From contig VXAZ01008191.1 in the NCBI GenBank assembly GCA_013399875.1, forward strand, positions 502,345 through 566,344: DNA of 64,000 bases, in the 5' to 3' direction. Both the position numbers and the translations under genes were made by a program. Below the pieces are notes generated by a model. It did not search any database. It saw nothing but the letters and a program-made list of their open reading frames with translations, and was not told the DNA's origin. How positions within the stretch are numbered: position 1 is the first letter of the stretch; every line of letters starts with the position of its first letter. The stretch comes from Gymnorhina tibicen (Eukaryota; Chordata; Aves; Passeriformes; Artamidae). Below are positions 34,279 through 46,679 of the stretch, in pieces.

Positions 34279-35685
34279 TGTTTCTGCAGCAGATGTGTTG
34301 TTCCATATCTTTCCCATGATACTTGTGGAAATCTAACTGGGAATCTCATATTTCAGGTGCTCTACCCACGCAAAAGAGCTGCATTTTATACTGTTTTCTG
34401 GGATAAATCATGCCTTAAATCAGCAGAAATTTGTTCTGTCGGCTCTTGGTCCCTATTTCAAGGCATGAAGATATGTCCTGTCAGCACTGCAAGTGAATGT
34501 TAGATCAGGCAAAAGGAATAAATTGTTTATTCATCCTGCAGGTCCCACTCCAGTGCACCAGGATAGGATTTCTTCCTAAGCTGCTCTTTGAAATCTTGTT
34601 GAGCCCCATGTGGCCCTGGAGTGAATCTTCTGGATGAAGAGACACCGAGGAACGCCTCGGTTGCTGCTGCAGACAATGGTTAAACACCAGCTCCTCGCGT
34701 TCCCTGTCAGTTGTCGTCACCTCAGCAAAATGCTCCCGTGGCTTCCCTGTAATTTAGCACTCCCTTGCTGATCCCCTTTTCCCAGCTGCCCATCATCCCC
34801 CAAAGAAATTGCAGCAGCAGATCAAGATTCAAGGAACAAATATCCTCATTTTCTGAATTCCAGTGGAGGGGTTCTTAATAAAAAATCAGTCTGCCAAAAT
34901 CTTTTAGTCTTTTTCTCTCTCTCTTGTTCTCTTTACTTTGTTGGTTTTTTTTTCCTTAATCCCTTTGTCCTACCAGGGCCCTGGTTTTTTTCTGGATGCA
35001 TTAAGATTTAGCAGCTCATTCTCCAGCAGTTTATTGCCAGGTTACACATGGGAGAAGATTATTTTAACAAGTGCTTACCAGCAAACAGCTCTGCAAGAAA
35101 GAACATCAAAAGAAACTCCCCTAAATACTAAAAAAAGTTTAACGTGCGTGTAAATTTAAAGAAAAAAGTTGTTTAAAATATGTTGTATAGAATGAGGGGG
35201 AGGGCATAAAATACAACAAGCTCTGGTGGCCTTCATGTTGCAAAAACTGATTTTATTATCTGATTTTTTTATCAAAGACATTTTTCATGCAGGAGACGGG
35301 GATTCCTGGCCAGTGTAGGAAGAAAGTTCATACACCTGAGGAGAGCTCCAAGGAGGTTTTTTTCCTTTTTCATCAAATCTTCTGCCTTGTTAAGCTAAAA
35401 CTTAAATTGTTTCTATGTAAGGGATCCATAAGATTTACAAACAACCAACATTAGTGGGTCTAAAAATGTTTTGAGGATGCTCTGGGGAGTTTGGGTGATT
35501 TTTATTGAGGCTTTTTTTGGCCAATAAAAGATGACCAGTCAAGGTCTGAACTTCAAACACACCAACAAACTCTTCCAGGATGTATCTGAATGGACTTCTG
35601 GGGTCGCTTGGTTTGGGGTTTTTTGGTTTGGGGATTTTTTTTGGTGTGGTTTTTTTTCCTATTTATTTAACTAAACTAAAATAAA
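34279..35685. other. Intergenic, nothing recognised
   Basis: Unique AT-rich sequence leading into a simple repeat. No gene is supported. Confidence 0.5.
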
Positions 35686-35813
35686 AAGAAGAAGAAGAAG
35701 AAGAAGCAGAAGAAGAAGAAGCAGAAAAAGAAGGACAAGAACAAGAAGAACAGAACAAGAACAAGAACAAGAACAAGAACAAGAACAAGAACAAGAACAA
35801 GAACAAGAACAAG
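35686..35813 (+). repeat. (AAG)n grading into (ACAAGA)n repeat
   Basis: A pure AAG tract with occasional GCAG interruptions (35686-35740) passes into about ten near-perfect ACAAGA hexamers (about 35750-35811). The 3' hexamer part is the purest, so it is probably the youngest and most variable. Confidence 0.95.
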
Positions 35814-36559
35814 GACTTCCAAAGGGATCAAAATGATCCTTTAAATGGTTTCAATTGAGTTCAATCGGGTCATTCCCTTCAGTCAGTAAATACGTTAAGT
35901 TATGCCCTGTGTGGTATAAATTTGCCATTGAAACATCTTGAAAATATCCAATAAATCCTGTGGAAGAAAGCCACTTTGACTTCTCCTCTCTAAAAGAAAT
36001 ACGGGTGTTGTTTGTTTCCGGCCTCCAGCTGGAAAAGGCTTTTCTAAAATACGTTAACAACCTGAAAGTGAAGGAAAACATTCAATTACAAGTGAAGAAA
36101 ACATGAAAGTAAATCCCCAAACAGAACCAACTTGACTTTTCAGTTCTGTACCAAACAAGCTGAAACTCACCCACCTCTTTTTCTTTTTTTGGATTCAGAC
36201 ACTCACTGTGTATAATTCCAAGTTTCTGCTTCCTAGAAAACCAACCACTGGGAGACAGTGGATGTTTAGTAAAAATCAGGATCAAGGTGTATCCATTTAG
36301 GATCTTTATTCAGGAATCTTTCATTGCAACAACCTTGAAAGAAGTGCCCTGTGTGCAGCAGAAAGGAGTCTGACATAAAGAGCTGAGGCACATGTCCACG
36401 GAAAACTTGGCCTCTGGGCTTCCAAGGATAACTCCCAGAAAAATAAAGTCTTGTTTTGACTCAGTGCTGTGTCATAGGGGCAGTTCATGAATCATGGCAA
36501 GAAGGAGCATTTCAGATTTTAATGGCCACCACTTGTTTTCATCTCTATTTCACTAAACC
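35814..36559. other. Intergenic, nothing recognised
   Basis: Unique AT-rich sequence. No coding exon or transposon is recognised. Confidence 0.5.
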
Positions 36560-37030
36560 AGAGAATCACAGAACGGTTTGGGTTGGAAGGGACCTTAAAG
36601 CTCAGCCAGTTCCAACCTCCTGCCATGGGCAGGGACACCTTCCCCTATCCCAGGTTGCTCCAAGCCCTGTCCAACCTGGCCTTGGACACTTCCAGGGATG
36701 GGGCAGCCACAGCTTCTCTGGACACGCTGTGCCAGGGCCCCTCCACCCTCACAGGGACGAATTCCTTCCCAATACCCAGCCTATCCTGCTGGCAGTTTAA
36801 AGTCATTTCCCCTCATCCCCTAATCACATGCCCTTGTGATTAAGTCAAAGCTCCCTCTCCAGCACCTTTGGAGCTCCTTTAGGCACTGGAAGGGGCTCTA
36901 AGGTCTCCCTGGGGCCTTCTCTTCTCCAGGCTGGACATTCTCAACTCTCCCAGCCTGGCTCCAGAGCAGAGGAGCTCCAGCCCTTGGAGCATCTTCATGG
37001 ATACCTCTGAACTAAATCCAACAGTTTTTC
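36560..37030 (-). mobile_element. CR1 LINE 3' fragment, antisense, about 470 bp
   Basis: Runs from AGAATCACAGAACGGTTTGG through CACCCTCACAGGGACG to the TTCTCTTCTCCAGGCTGG block. It is well preserved, and abuts a second older antisense CR1. Confidence 0.93.
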
Positions 37031-37067
37031 TTTGATCTGCTCAGAGAAGTGTATCTTTCAATCACGG

Positions 37068-37815
37068 AGTCACGGAATGCCAGGTCGGAAGGAGCCTCAA
37101 GGATCAGCTGGTCCAACCTTTTTTGGCCAAGACACAGTCTAGACAGAACGGTTCAGCACCTTGTCCAGCTGAATCCTAAGATTATCCAATGTTGAGGAAT
37201 CCGCCACTTCCCTGGGGAGATCATTCCATGCCTCATTTTTTCTCATGGTGAACAACTTTCCTCTCGTGTCCAGTCAGAATCTGGCTTGGAATAACTTGTA
37301 CCCAATATCCCTCCTCTTTTCCATGTGACTGCTTGGAAAAAAAGGGAGTCTCCATCTTCCTTTCAGCCACGCTTTAAGTACTGGAATGTGATGACAGGGT
37401 CTCCCATGAGCCTTCTTTTCTCAGTGATGAACAATCACAGTTTGTTTGTCTCAGTCTTCCCTCATGTCATGTTTCCCAGACCTTTGATCATGTTTTGAGG
37501 ACCACCTCCAGTCTGTCCACAACTTTTTTGTATAGCAGGGACCAAAACGGGGACCAAACCACGATATTCCAGGTGTGGCCATGCAGGCTCTGAGTTGAGT
37601 AGGATAATGACCTTTACCTCCGCTGGTGATGCCTTTGTTGATGCCACCCAGCATCCTCTTGGCTTTTTTAGGTCATGGCAGGGCTCCGTTCATTCACATT
37701 GAGCTCAGTGTCCACCAGGATCCCCAGGGCCTTTTCACTTAGCTGATCACCAGATGGGTTGATCCCAGCCCGTGCTGCACTCCTGGATTATGTTTTTCCA
37801 GGTGCAAGACCTTAC
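37068..37815 (-). mobile_element. Older CR1 LINE fragment, antisense, about 750 bp
   Basis: A different subfamily: CATGGAATGATCTCCCC on the minus strand, a GGCATCAACAAAGGCATC segment, and the complement of GGATCCTGGTGGACAC. It is the longest CR1 fragment here and reaches furthest upstream, probably to the end of ORF2. No intact frame remains. Confidence 0.85.
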
Positions 37816-37825
37816 AAACATATTC

Positions 37826-37980
37826 CTGTCCCTGGAAGAGTTCAAGGCCGGGTTGGACGGGGCTTGGAACAACCTGGTCTAGTGGAAGGTGTCCCTGCCC
37901 ACGGCAGGGCGGTGGAACTGGATGATCTTTAATGTCCCTTCCGACCCAAACCATTCCATTATTCAGTGATTTTATGACTC
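37826..37980 (+). mobile_element. CR1 LINE 3' end, sense
   Basis: GGCTTGGAACAACCTGG, GGAAGGTGTCCCTGCCC and CCAAACCATTCCATTATTC are present. It lies next to the older antisense copy, so two insertions meet here. Confidence 0.92.
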
Positions 37981-40144
37981 ACAGCAACTGCAGGCCACAC
38001 AAATTGAGCTAAACCCATGAAAACCTGCCCAGCTGAGTTCACCACAAGCAACATGTGTTGCTACTTGTTTGTACTGAGCCGAGCAAATTAAGATGCATCT
38101 CAGGTATTGACTCGTTTTGTCTATTCTTATCCTTCCTCCATTATTTACAACTCTGTAGCATTTGCAGAAAATTCTGCTCCATTAGGATTCCCATCCCATC
38201 GGAATGGCAGGTTTTTCACCCCATCCTTTGTAAATCAGGCTCGGTGTGAAATGTATTATACATCACACTCATTAACACAGCCCAGGAACACATGGCTGGG
38301 AAGATAAGGCGCCTCAAGAAGAGGGGAAATGCTGATCTCAGCCTGCCTTCCCTGCAAAGGAAACGTCGGGAAAACTCCGGCACAGTGGGATTCTTCAGTC
38401 ATCTTCCCCAATAACCCATTCGCCTCCCTAACTACCCCTCCGAGTCTCCCTCCCGCTCGCTCTGTGTTTGGCATTTTGAAAAGCAACAGCAAATTATAAA
38501 TTCGCAGGGAGGTTATTGAGCCATTCAGCAGAGTCCAGGAGAGATGGAAAATTTTCTTTTATTCATCTTGCATTAAGTATAAGCTCTACAAACATCACTG
38601 ACAGGGCGAGACTCTGAATTCACAAATCAGGGAATTATTCAGCAGACAGTATCTCCATCTTCCCCAAGTTTTCGGAAGAGGGAATACTGAAACCCTTCAT
38701 TCAAAAATGAATGCTGGCATTTCTTTCGTGGGTTCAGAAATATGTTCTTGAAAAGTTGCACTTTTCATTTTAGCAAAGTGATAAGACCTTTATCTTCTGC
38801 CAGGATATTTCAGGCACAAACCCAGAAGTTCTGACTTTTCGAGCTCGGATTAGTGCTGCATCCGCATCCTTTGAGGTGATTGATTTTTTTCTGCCTGTAA
38901 TTTCCTGGCACACGTTGTGCTGCATCTTTATAACTAATATTTGTTGCTGAACGCTTGTTATCGCTGGGAGCTGAGCAACTGGAGCAGAGTTTAATGTGCC
39001 ACTTATCATTTTCCAAGTGCTATTATTGCCTTTCTATCAGTGCCTTCACACGAGGCTGCAGGATCACAGCGACAGTGGTGCTTTGCAGTAGTCAGCACTG
39101 ATTCCCAGAGCATTTGTGTTCCCATCCCATGCCAGCCTGGGCAGCTTCCAAATAATATTTACTGAATCTCCTGTGTTGGGTTGGTGATGCCCCAGTGATA
39201 TTGGTGAATGAGAGCAGTCCAGGGGTAGATGAGAACAGATTCTGAGCTACTGGGTTTTCAAATGTCCTCATATTTTCTTGAAAAGTTTCCTTCTTAACCT
39301 GGTGATGGTTTCCTGGGGTTTATAAATTAAAGAAGAGCCTGAAGAGCATTTGAGGTTTCAGTGCAGGGGGGAACTGAAAAGGCAGGATAATAATTTCCTC
39401 ATTTTCCCCTGTATGAAACAGGATAATAATTTCCTCATTTTCCCCTGTATGAAACACAGATATTTAGCGTTTGAAGCAGACTCTCATTTCTAAATTTTCT
39501 TTGTTTTATGAGAAGAAAAAAAGCTCCATTGAAACATTTCCCCAATTCAAAGCACTGAGTGACTTGAAACATTTCCTTTGGATCTGGCAGTTTTTTGGTT
39601 TCCTTCCAAACAGCAACAAAATCATTCTTTTTAAGAAAGCATCAGAGAAGCCACAGACAACTTTTCCTGCTGTGGGGTAGCAGCCACACGCACACGCTGC
39701 CTCCCAGCTGTGTCCCTGCGGAGACAGTCCCTTCTCACTAACAATAAAACCCATCTCAACACCAAAGAGACACCTCGCACCCTTCAGGTCTCTCCAGGCA
39801 GGATTTGCTCCCTCCAGAAGTTAGCTATTCCTTAGGGTGAGATGTTGAACGTGCCCAGAGCAGCAGAAGCCTGAATTTGGAATATCTTGCACACTGCAAT
39901 GTCCATTCATTCACTGGCAAAGGGGGAAAGTGCATTGTCAGTCCCTTTCTCGGGGCACAGAATTTTCATCCCGAGGTTCCTGCCCCGCTCTGTGAGCAGA
40001 GGTCACTGGCAATTCACCACCTACAAACCCACGATATCAGAGAGCACGTCCTGTGCCTCTGTCCAGCCCTACCCCGAGCCGAGCAGGGAGCAGAGATTAA
40101 CAGGTGAGCACAGGTTTGGAACTGTGAAAACAGGGGACTCATCT
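37981..40144. other. Intergenic, unique, with a 36-bp tandem duplication
   Basis: No gene or transposon is recognised over 2.2 kb. Long unique, repeat-free sequence such as 38040-38600 and 38850-39010 could contain conserved elements, but that cannot be judged from one genome. Confidence 0.45.
39383..39454 (+). repeat. Perfect 36-bp tandem duplication
   Basis: Two identical 36-base copies begin CAGGATAATAATTTCC and end CCTGTATGAAA. No difference is seen between them, so the duplication is recent. Confidence 0.97.
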
Positions 40145-40410
40145 AAAATCACTGAGTTGTTAAGGTTGGAGAAGACCTCCAAGATCGTCAAGTCCATCCC
40201 TTAAGCCAATATCCCCAAGCCCACTAAACCATATCACAAAGTGCCACATCCAACTCATTTTGCACCAGGGATGGTGACTCCACCCCTTCCCTGGGCAGCC
40301 TGTTCTGATGTTTAACCACTCTTCCAGTGAAGAAACTTTTCCTTGTATGGAATGTGATCCTCCCCTGGTGCAGCTTGAGCCTTTTCCCCCTGTCCTGTCC
40401 ATTTGAGTGG
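40145..40410 (-). mobile_element. CR1 LINE 3' fragment, second subfamily, antisense
   Basis: AAGACCTCCAAGATCGTC, AAAGTGCCACATCCAAC and CTTCCCTGGGCAGCCTG are present. Confidence 0.9.
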
Positions 40411-40824
40411 GAAGAAGAATCTTTGGATCACAACCTGAAGTTGTCTGTGCAAACCCAGGGGAAAATTAGCGGCACAATCCCTGCTGATGCCAAGGGGTCA
40501 GGCTTTTCCCACTGGAACCTGCCCTCATCTCTGGAACGGTTTGGGATGAAATGCCAAATCTGTCTGCCATGATTTCTTCACCTCCTTCTTTTCCCCTTTC
40601 TTTCGCAGCTGGAAATGAAAACTTTTCTCTCTTATTGTCCTGGCGTGACAACCTGTCCCTGACTCTTCACATCTGCCACTAAGGGAAGGGCAAAAAGAAC
40701 AAAGTAGGAGAGCTGATCGGCGCTTTGGTTAAAAGGTGACGCAGATTTGCATTAAATTATCATTAAAAATGTGTAGTGTCTACATATCACACCCAGACAC
40801 ACAGCATTCCTGGAAATGAGAGTG

Positions 40825-40962
40825 AATGTGGCTGCCCCATCCCTGGAAGTGTTCAAGGCCAGGTTGGATGGGGCTTGGAGCAACCTGGGATAGTGGAAGG
40901 TGTCCCTGCCTGTCAGGGGATGGAAATGGATGATCTTTTTAAACCATCCCATGATTCTGATT
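40825..40962 (+). mobile_element. CR1 LINE 3' end
   Basis: TGGCTGCCCCATCCCTGG, GGATGGGGCTTGGAGC and AACCATCCCATGATTCTG are present. It is 5' truncated to about 140 bases, with a small deletion near the end. Confidence 0.92.
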
Positions 40963-42589
40963 GTGGATCAACTGATCAGCTCAGACATCAGTACAGGGAA
41001 AATTGACTGTTTCATACATTTTATAAATAACATCTCCCACTCCTTATGGATGAGGAACATACTCAGACAAGTAATTTCATGGGGACTTCCTTTTAAAATA
41101 TGGGATATGTGGAGTTACCTCATCCATCACTGACACTGAGATCACCGTTGCTCATATGAGTTATCTCAGCTGCTCTCCAGGAATGTGAAGGAAGATTCAT
41201 AAGGAAGATGTCAGAGCCTGAATATCTCTGGATGTCCAAGTGAGGTCTGTAGGTGCTAACAATATCACCATAGGACAGTAAATAAGAAAAGAAAGGAAGA
41301 AAGGTCCATTTGGTCCCCCAGAATGACCAAGGGGAATATTTGCCTTGGCCAAAATCCCTTCTTTGTGTCAAGCAAAAAATTCAGGCTTTGCTTGAAGTGG
41401 CTTCTCTACTTCCCAAGCAAAGAGAAGGAGTTTGTTTCTCTCACACAAGAACAATGAAATGCATCGGAATCCCTGGAAAGGACAGGAAGATTTGGAGGCA
41501 GGCTGTTAACAATGCTTCACAGCACGGAAAAAACCATTCTGCATTCATCTGTAATTGGGAGCTACTCTTAAATAACTCTGTTCCTCCTCATCCGTGTGCT
41601 CTTACTTACCCCTCACAGCAGCCACAACTGGGCTGAAATGAACACAAAAACTGTGGGAAAGCAACAGGAATTGGGAGCTGCAGGACCAAAAAAAAAAAAA
41701 AACCAAAAAACTGTGGCTGCACACTTGGTCTTACGCTCCCACAAAAACACAGCAAAACGTGATTTCATCATGACTGAACAAGGGAAGAGCTCTGCCTGCT
41801 AAATCATCTTTACTACAAAACCCTTTGGGAAGAAATTCTACACGGAAATACAAACTGCTTCCCGGACAAACAACGAGCAGGCTTTAGTGCACACAGTTAC
41901 GGCTAAAATTTCAACAGATGAGCTGTTGCATTGCATTTATTTTCCTCCTGCAGTGCTCGAAACACTGTTTACTCCTCAGCCCTGCCTCTCGCAGCCGCGA
42001 TGATACAGCACAGTGAGAAAGCTGGAGCAGAAATGAAAAGAAAGACTGGGGGGCACGGCGGAAAGGGAAGTAATCTCCAAAGGCATTATAAAAACGTAAA
42101 TAATAAATGTCATTTAAAACGTCCTCTTGGGCTGAGTCATTTGCACAAAGAGGAGCCGGGTCGTACAAGAAGCTGTTGGAATAATCCTCTGGGAACGATG
42201 AATTAGAGTCGGTGGCATTGCTGCCACCATTCTCGGCTCTAATTCCTGCTATTTAGGGATGGCTGTTCCCACGTCCCAACATTATTTTTCTGGCTGCTAA
42301 AACAAGGTGAGAAGGGAGAGCTTTCAGTGGCCTTTTTACCTGCAGGACCTGGAGCATCGGAATGAGCAGCTCAAAAAGCAGAGGAAATTTTGGATTCAAT
42401 TGGCCTCTAAATTGAGTTCATCCCCACAAGATGCATCTGTCACCCACCCCAGTTCTCACACAGCCCTTGGTGCCCTCTTAGCTTTTACATGGAACTTAAG
42501 AGAGGAGAGATTTCTTAATGTATTAAATCCCATTAAAAGGCAAGGATAATTCCCATTATTCCTCCAGCATTGGGGTTCTTGGGTTGTGG
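40963..42589. other. Intergenic, unique, with an inverted repeat and AP-1/octamer sites
   Basis: No gene is supported. The block 41900-42250 contains TGAGTCA (42133-42139), an adjoining ATTTGCA half octamer and a nested inverted repeat (listed separately). An A15 run lies near 41688. Confidence 0.45.
42201..42244. repeat. Nested inverted repeat
   Basis: AATTAGAG (42201-42208) pairs with CTCTAATT (42237-42244). Inside, GGTGGCA (42211-42217) pairs with TGCCACC (42222-42228) around a TTGC loop. It is not part of any recognised transposon. Confidence 0.75.
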
Positions 42590-43200
42590 CTGCTCCAGGT
42601 CTCACCGTTCACACCTCACATGTACTCAGTTCACAGCCTGGTTCCATGAACTTCTGCCTGAGAAAAGCAGAAGCCAGTTCTTTAAGTAGACAAGTTTATT
42701 AATTAGGAAAAGTTAGGGTCTCCTAACTGGACTAGCCAATTCCCTCGAAGAAAGGGCCGCGCTGGGTGCCTGACCACCGTCGAGCAGAGTGGTCAGAGAC
42801 CAAGAAATTCCACGGGAAGTCCTTTTTATACCCCGCCTTGTAGCACCACCTCTCTCCCAAGGGTCCTCCCTCCAAGAGTGTGTTGATTGGAGTGTTCCAA
42901 CTTGTCCTTCTGGTGGTTGGTCTGTTAAAACGGGGTGATGTGTCGAATGATTGGTTATTCTTCTTGCCCAATCAGGACTCCTGGTTTACCCTTTAATTAT
43001 AATTTCCCTGACGTTACCCCTTTCTAGAGAACTCCCTTGCCCCTGTCAATCATCCCATCCCTATTGCTAATACAGAAGGTAAACCTAAAGCTGCCTTCTC
43101 CTTAGAACCTTATTAACACCCCATTTTAACAATTAACTTCTAATTAACTCCTATAGCATATCAATATCAACATTTTCATAACTTGACATTAACAATTAAC
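42590..43200 (-). mobile_element. Candidate endogenous retrovirus LTR, antisense
   Basis: Read on the minus strand, CCAAT boxes (complements at about 42885 and 42950) precede a clear TATAAAAA box (complement 42823-42830). An AATAAA signal (complement 42695-42700) lies about 125 bases further on. That is the promoter-to-poly(A) order of a retroviral LTR. The sequence differs from the other two LTR candidates, so it is a separate family. No flanking gag or pol is recognised, which suggests a solo LTR. Ends are approximate. Confidence 0.6.
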
Positions 43201-43429
43201 TGGTAGCCTCTGTCTGACTGCAGACACTCCCATCTTTAACCGCTTTGGCCTACAAAAATCAACCCTCCTTGCTTGTTCCCAACATGTCTGTAAGGAAAAT
43301 GATTTTCTCCCTATCCATGCTAGCAGAGGATGCTTTGCATCCACAGATATTTTTGTCTGCCTCCAAAAAAGCTTCAAAATGTGAGGAGACAGATCAAATA
43401 GCTGATTTTTCTCTTGGAAAAAGCTCCAT

Positions 43430-43803
43430 GAAGACCTTAGAGCCCTTTCCAGTGCCTAAAGGGGCTCCAAGAGAGAGGGAGAGCGACTTCATACAAGGAT
43501 ATGGACAAGGATATGTCCTTCGTGACAGGAAAAGGAGGGGATGGCTTTAAGCTGAAGACCTGGTTTAGATTGGATATTGGGAAGAAATTCCTCCCTGTGA
43601 GGGTGGCGAGGCCCTGGCACAGGGTGCCCAGAAAAGCTGTGGCTGCCCCATCCCTGGAAGTGTCCAAGGCCAGGATGGACAGGGCTTGGAGCAAGCTGGG
43701 ATAGGGGAAGGTGTCCCTGACCATGGCAGGGGTTTGGAACTGGATGATCTTGAAGGTCCCTTCCATCCCAAACCATTCTGTGATTCCATGATTCTGTGAT
43801 TCG
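43430..43803 (+). mobile_element. CR1 LINE 3' fragment
   Basis: CCTTTCCAGTGCCTAAAGGG, TTTAGATTGGATATTGGG and CATTCTGTGATTCCATG are present. A short local duplication, GGATATGGACAAGGATATG, lies near 43497-43515. Confidence 0.93.
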
Positions 43804-44034
43804 TGGTCCTGAATCCTCTGCTCCTGGACCTGCTCAGTAATTCACAAATTTGGGCTTTAACAATGAGTTTAATGAGCTCAGCAACTCCTCATTTAAAGAG
43901 CTCCAGGTTTTGTGCCTGTAGCATTGGCTTTCATGTTTATAAAGGAAATTTCAGATGCAGCTTCGAAGACAGGTTTGATTTATAACTTCAATATCCAGCA
44001 CAGGGGTTCTCCTCACCCCTCCTTCATTCCATAG

Positions 44035-44165
44035 GATCCTAAAATGGCTTGGGTTGGGTTGGAAAGGACCTTAAAGAAAATCTGTTTCCTATTTCCAACA
44101 CCACCTTGCTCAGGGCCCTGTCCAACCCGGCCTGGAACAGGATACCCTCTCCACCTGTCCCAGAC
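44035..44165 (-). mobile_element. CR1 LINE 3' end, antisense, diverged
   Basis: TGGCTTGGGTTGGGTTGG, GACCTTAAAGAAAATC and CTTGCTCAGGGCCCTG are present. A GGGTT duplication is visible in the first block. Confidence 0.75.
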
Positions 44166-46679
44166 AGGGAAAAAAAGAAGAGGAGCCCAAGCCCTGTGAG
44201 ATGTGACTCAGCCATGGCCTCCACCAGCTCCATCTGGAGCTTCAGTGCTGCAGCTTCTCCCATAAATAAAAAGAACATTGTTCTGGCAACTTAATTTCAC
44301 TCAACTTTCGACCCTTGTAGAGCAGTGAAGATTTTTAATACGACGTGGTGAAGGGATGATGGGGTTGCTCCACTGAAGATCTGCAAGGTAACAGTTAATC
44401 CTTGGCTTTTCTTGGGAATGCCGTGGTTTAAACACACCGAGAGGCTGGGTTGGACTTGTTTTCTCGGCGTGAGAAGTGACACAGTTCCCGTGTTATTCTT
44501 TGGTCTCCTGTCTGATTTACCTCTTTCTCCAGGCGTAACAAACAGCTTCATGCCAGCGGTTTTCGTGGTGTCTGTTTGCCTGGGATACCAGCGGTTCTCT
44601 GTGGCCACATTCCCTCACAGATATTTCCATCAGGCTTTCCAGAAGGCCTCAGGCTGCAGCCAGAGGAGTTTGTCCAACATCTTCATGATTCCCTTAGGTA
44701 GATAAGATAAATTTGGTTATAAGAGATGTTTTAGACCATTCCTGGGTCAAGAAAATGTCTGAGACCTTCAGAAATGTCATTTCAGCTTCCTGTGTGCTGG
44801 ACCCGACAGCTTTAAATAGGGAATAGGGGAATTTCTATGTTGCACTAACTCCTTCTCTTGCCACCAGTAATGAGAATTATCAAATTATTTGTTCATGATG
44901 AGGCCAGAATTTAAACCTGGCCTAAGCCTGCTGCAAACCATGACCACCCACTTTTAGGCCAGGTTGTAGATGAGGCTAAATCAGCAATAACTGCTGATGG
45001 AACAGCAGTTTGATCCTGAGGTTCCTGCTGCATGAAGATCTTGAGTCCTGAAATGGATCCTGTTCTGTACATCCAATAGCTCCAATTTCATGATCCTAAT
45101 AGAAACCCTTTGAAGGATTGTGGTTTGGGTGATAGACAGGTCTGGATTTTGGAGTAGACTCAATGCTTTAATTTGCATCTTCTCTGTAAAACTCCTGCTG
45201 CTTCTGTGAAGCTTCTGTGAAGATTTAATATTCAGCCTTAGCAAGGAACGGCTCCCAAATCCTTAAGTCTACCCTAATTATAGCTCTTTCCATATGGATA
45301 ATGCTGCTGTCCTTCACCTCCTCGTGGTGCTGAGCTTGATCTCTTATCACGGAGATGTCATTTTTCTAGGAACCCCAGAAACTGAGATACTTCCCTTGCA
45401 CTGGAGACCTTCCAACAGCCAAAAGGCTGAGACAGAATATTCTCTCCAGGCATAAAGTTTTATTACTCCTTGTGTCTTTAAAGGATAAAATCCTGAGGGA
45501 TCCACAGGTATTATTCACTGCTAAATGGGGATAAAGAGAGAGGTCAACGTGAGTAGCCCATTTATTTGATTACTTACATTAGGTGTGATTATATGAAACA
45601 CAATTATGGGGTTTTTTAAGTCTTGCAGGTTGGATGGACAGGTGAAAGTGCAGATTCTGCTACAGCCTGAGTTCTGGAGCTTTTTTGAGGAGCAGAGATG
45701 TCAGAATTAGCTGGGGGGGGAAAGAGGAATAAAAAAGGCAAATGCCATTTCTGAAAGTTAAGACCAGAAATCTGCTGTTATAATCCTTCTATCACTTGGC
45801 CAGGCTCAAAACTCTGGAGCTGATCTGCATAGGGGTCAGTGTGAGGTGTTTTTCTGACACATTTCTGATTTGCACTGGCATGGTCTGCATTATTTTACCT
45901 AAATATTTATCTTAGTGAATGTTTGCTGTTTCTTGAAACTTCGTCTGCACTCACATATACACATCAAACACACTTCATTTTATTTAACTGCTTGTTCAAG
46001 TATTTATTTAGTCCATATTTATCTTTTTTATTTTATTTTATTAGATATGATTAGTAAAAAAACCAAAATAAGGCTGTATTTTAAAGATCAATCCTTACAC
46101 TTAAATCCAACTCTGATTTTATCTTTTCGTGTTGTCAGGCCCACCCTCGTGTGCTTGAGTTGCTGCTAAAGGTCAGAGCTGTCAGGAACCAGCACTGGGA
46201 GAAGGGGTTGAAAAGGGTAAAATGACAGATAGGTATGGGAAGAATGAGAATTAAAAATGCTCTCTCTTAGCGGGACAGAAAATCAAATTGTGTCCTATAT
46301 AAGCCTGCATTTCTTGTCATCCCCATGCTTCTGTCCAGGGCAACTCCATGAGCCGCTTGCTGAGACATTCTTCACCACAGGGATTAAGAAACTGGACACT
46401 TTATTCCTCACAATTCAAAACAATTTTTATTTTTTAGTCTCAGGCCTGAAAGGAATCTCTTGCCTTTGCGCTTCCCCACCAACAAAGTTTCCTTGGATAT
46501 TTTAGACGATTGTGCCATGGAAAGCCACAGTACTTTGTGTGTTGGATAAGATCACACAGAGTTTTAATATTTAGAGCCTGGTTTCTGGCAGAAAAGGAAA
46601 TATATGTGTAATATATAATATAATAATAATTTTATATTATATTTATATATACATAAAATGCTCTCTTCTTCCAGGTAAA
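44166..46679. other. Intergenic, nothing recognised
   Basis: 2.5 kb of unique AT-rich sequence. An 11-bp tandem repeat (GCTTCTGTGAA twice) lies at 45200-45221, and an AT-dinucleotide-rich patch at 46600-46655. Confidence 0.5.

Noticed and set aside
37451..37654. Minus-strand frame beginning MLGGINKG
   Set aside because: It lies within an old CR1 fragment and is LINE-derived non-host sequence, not a gene.
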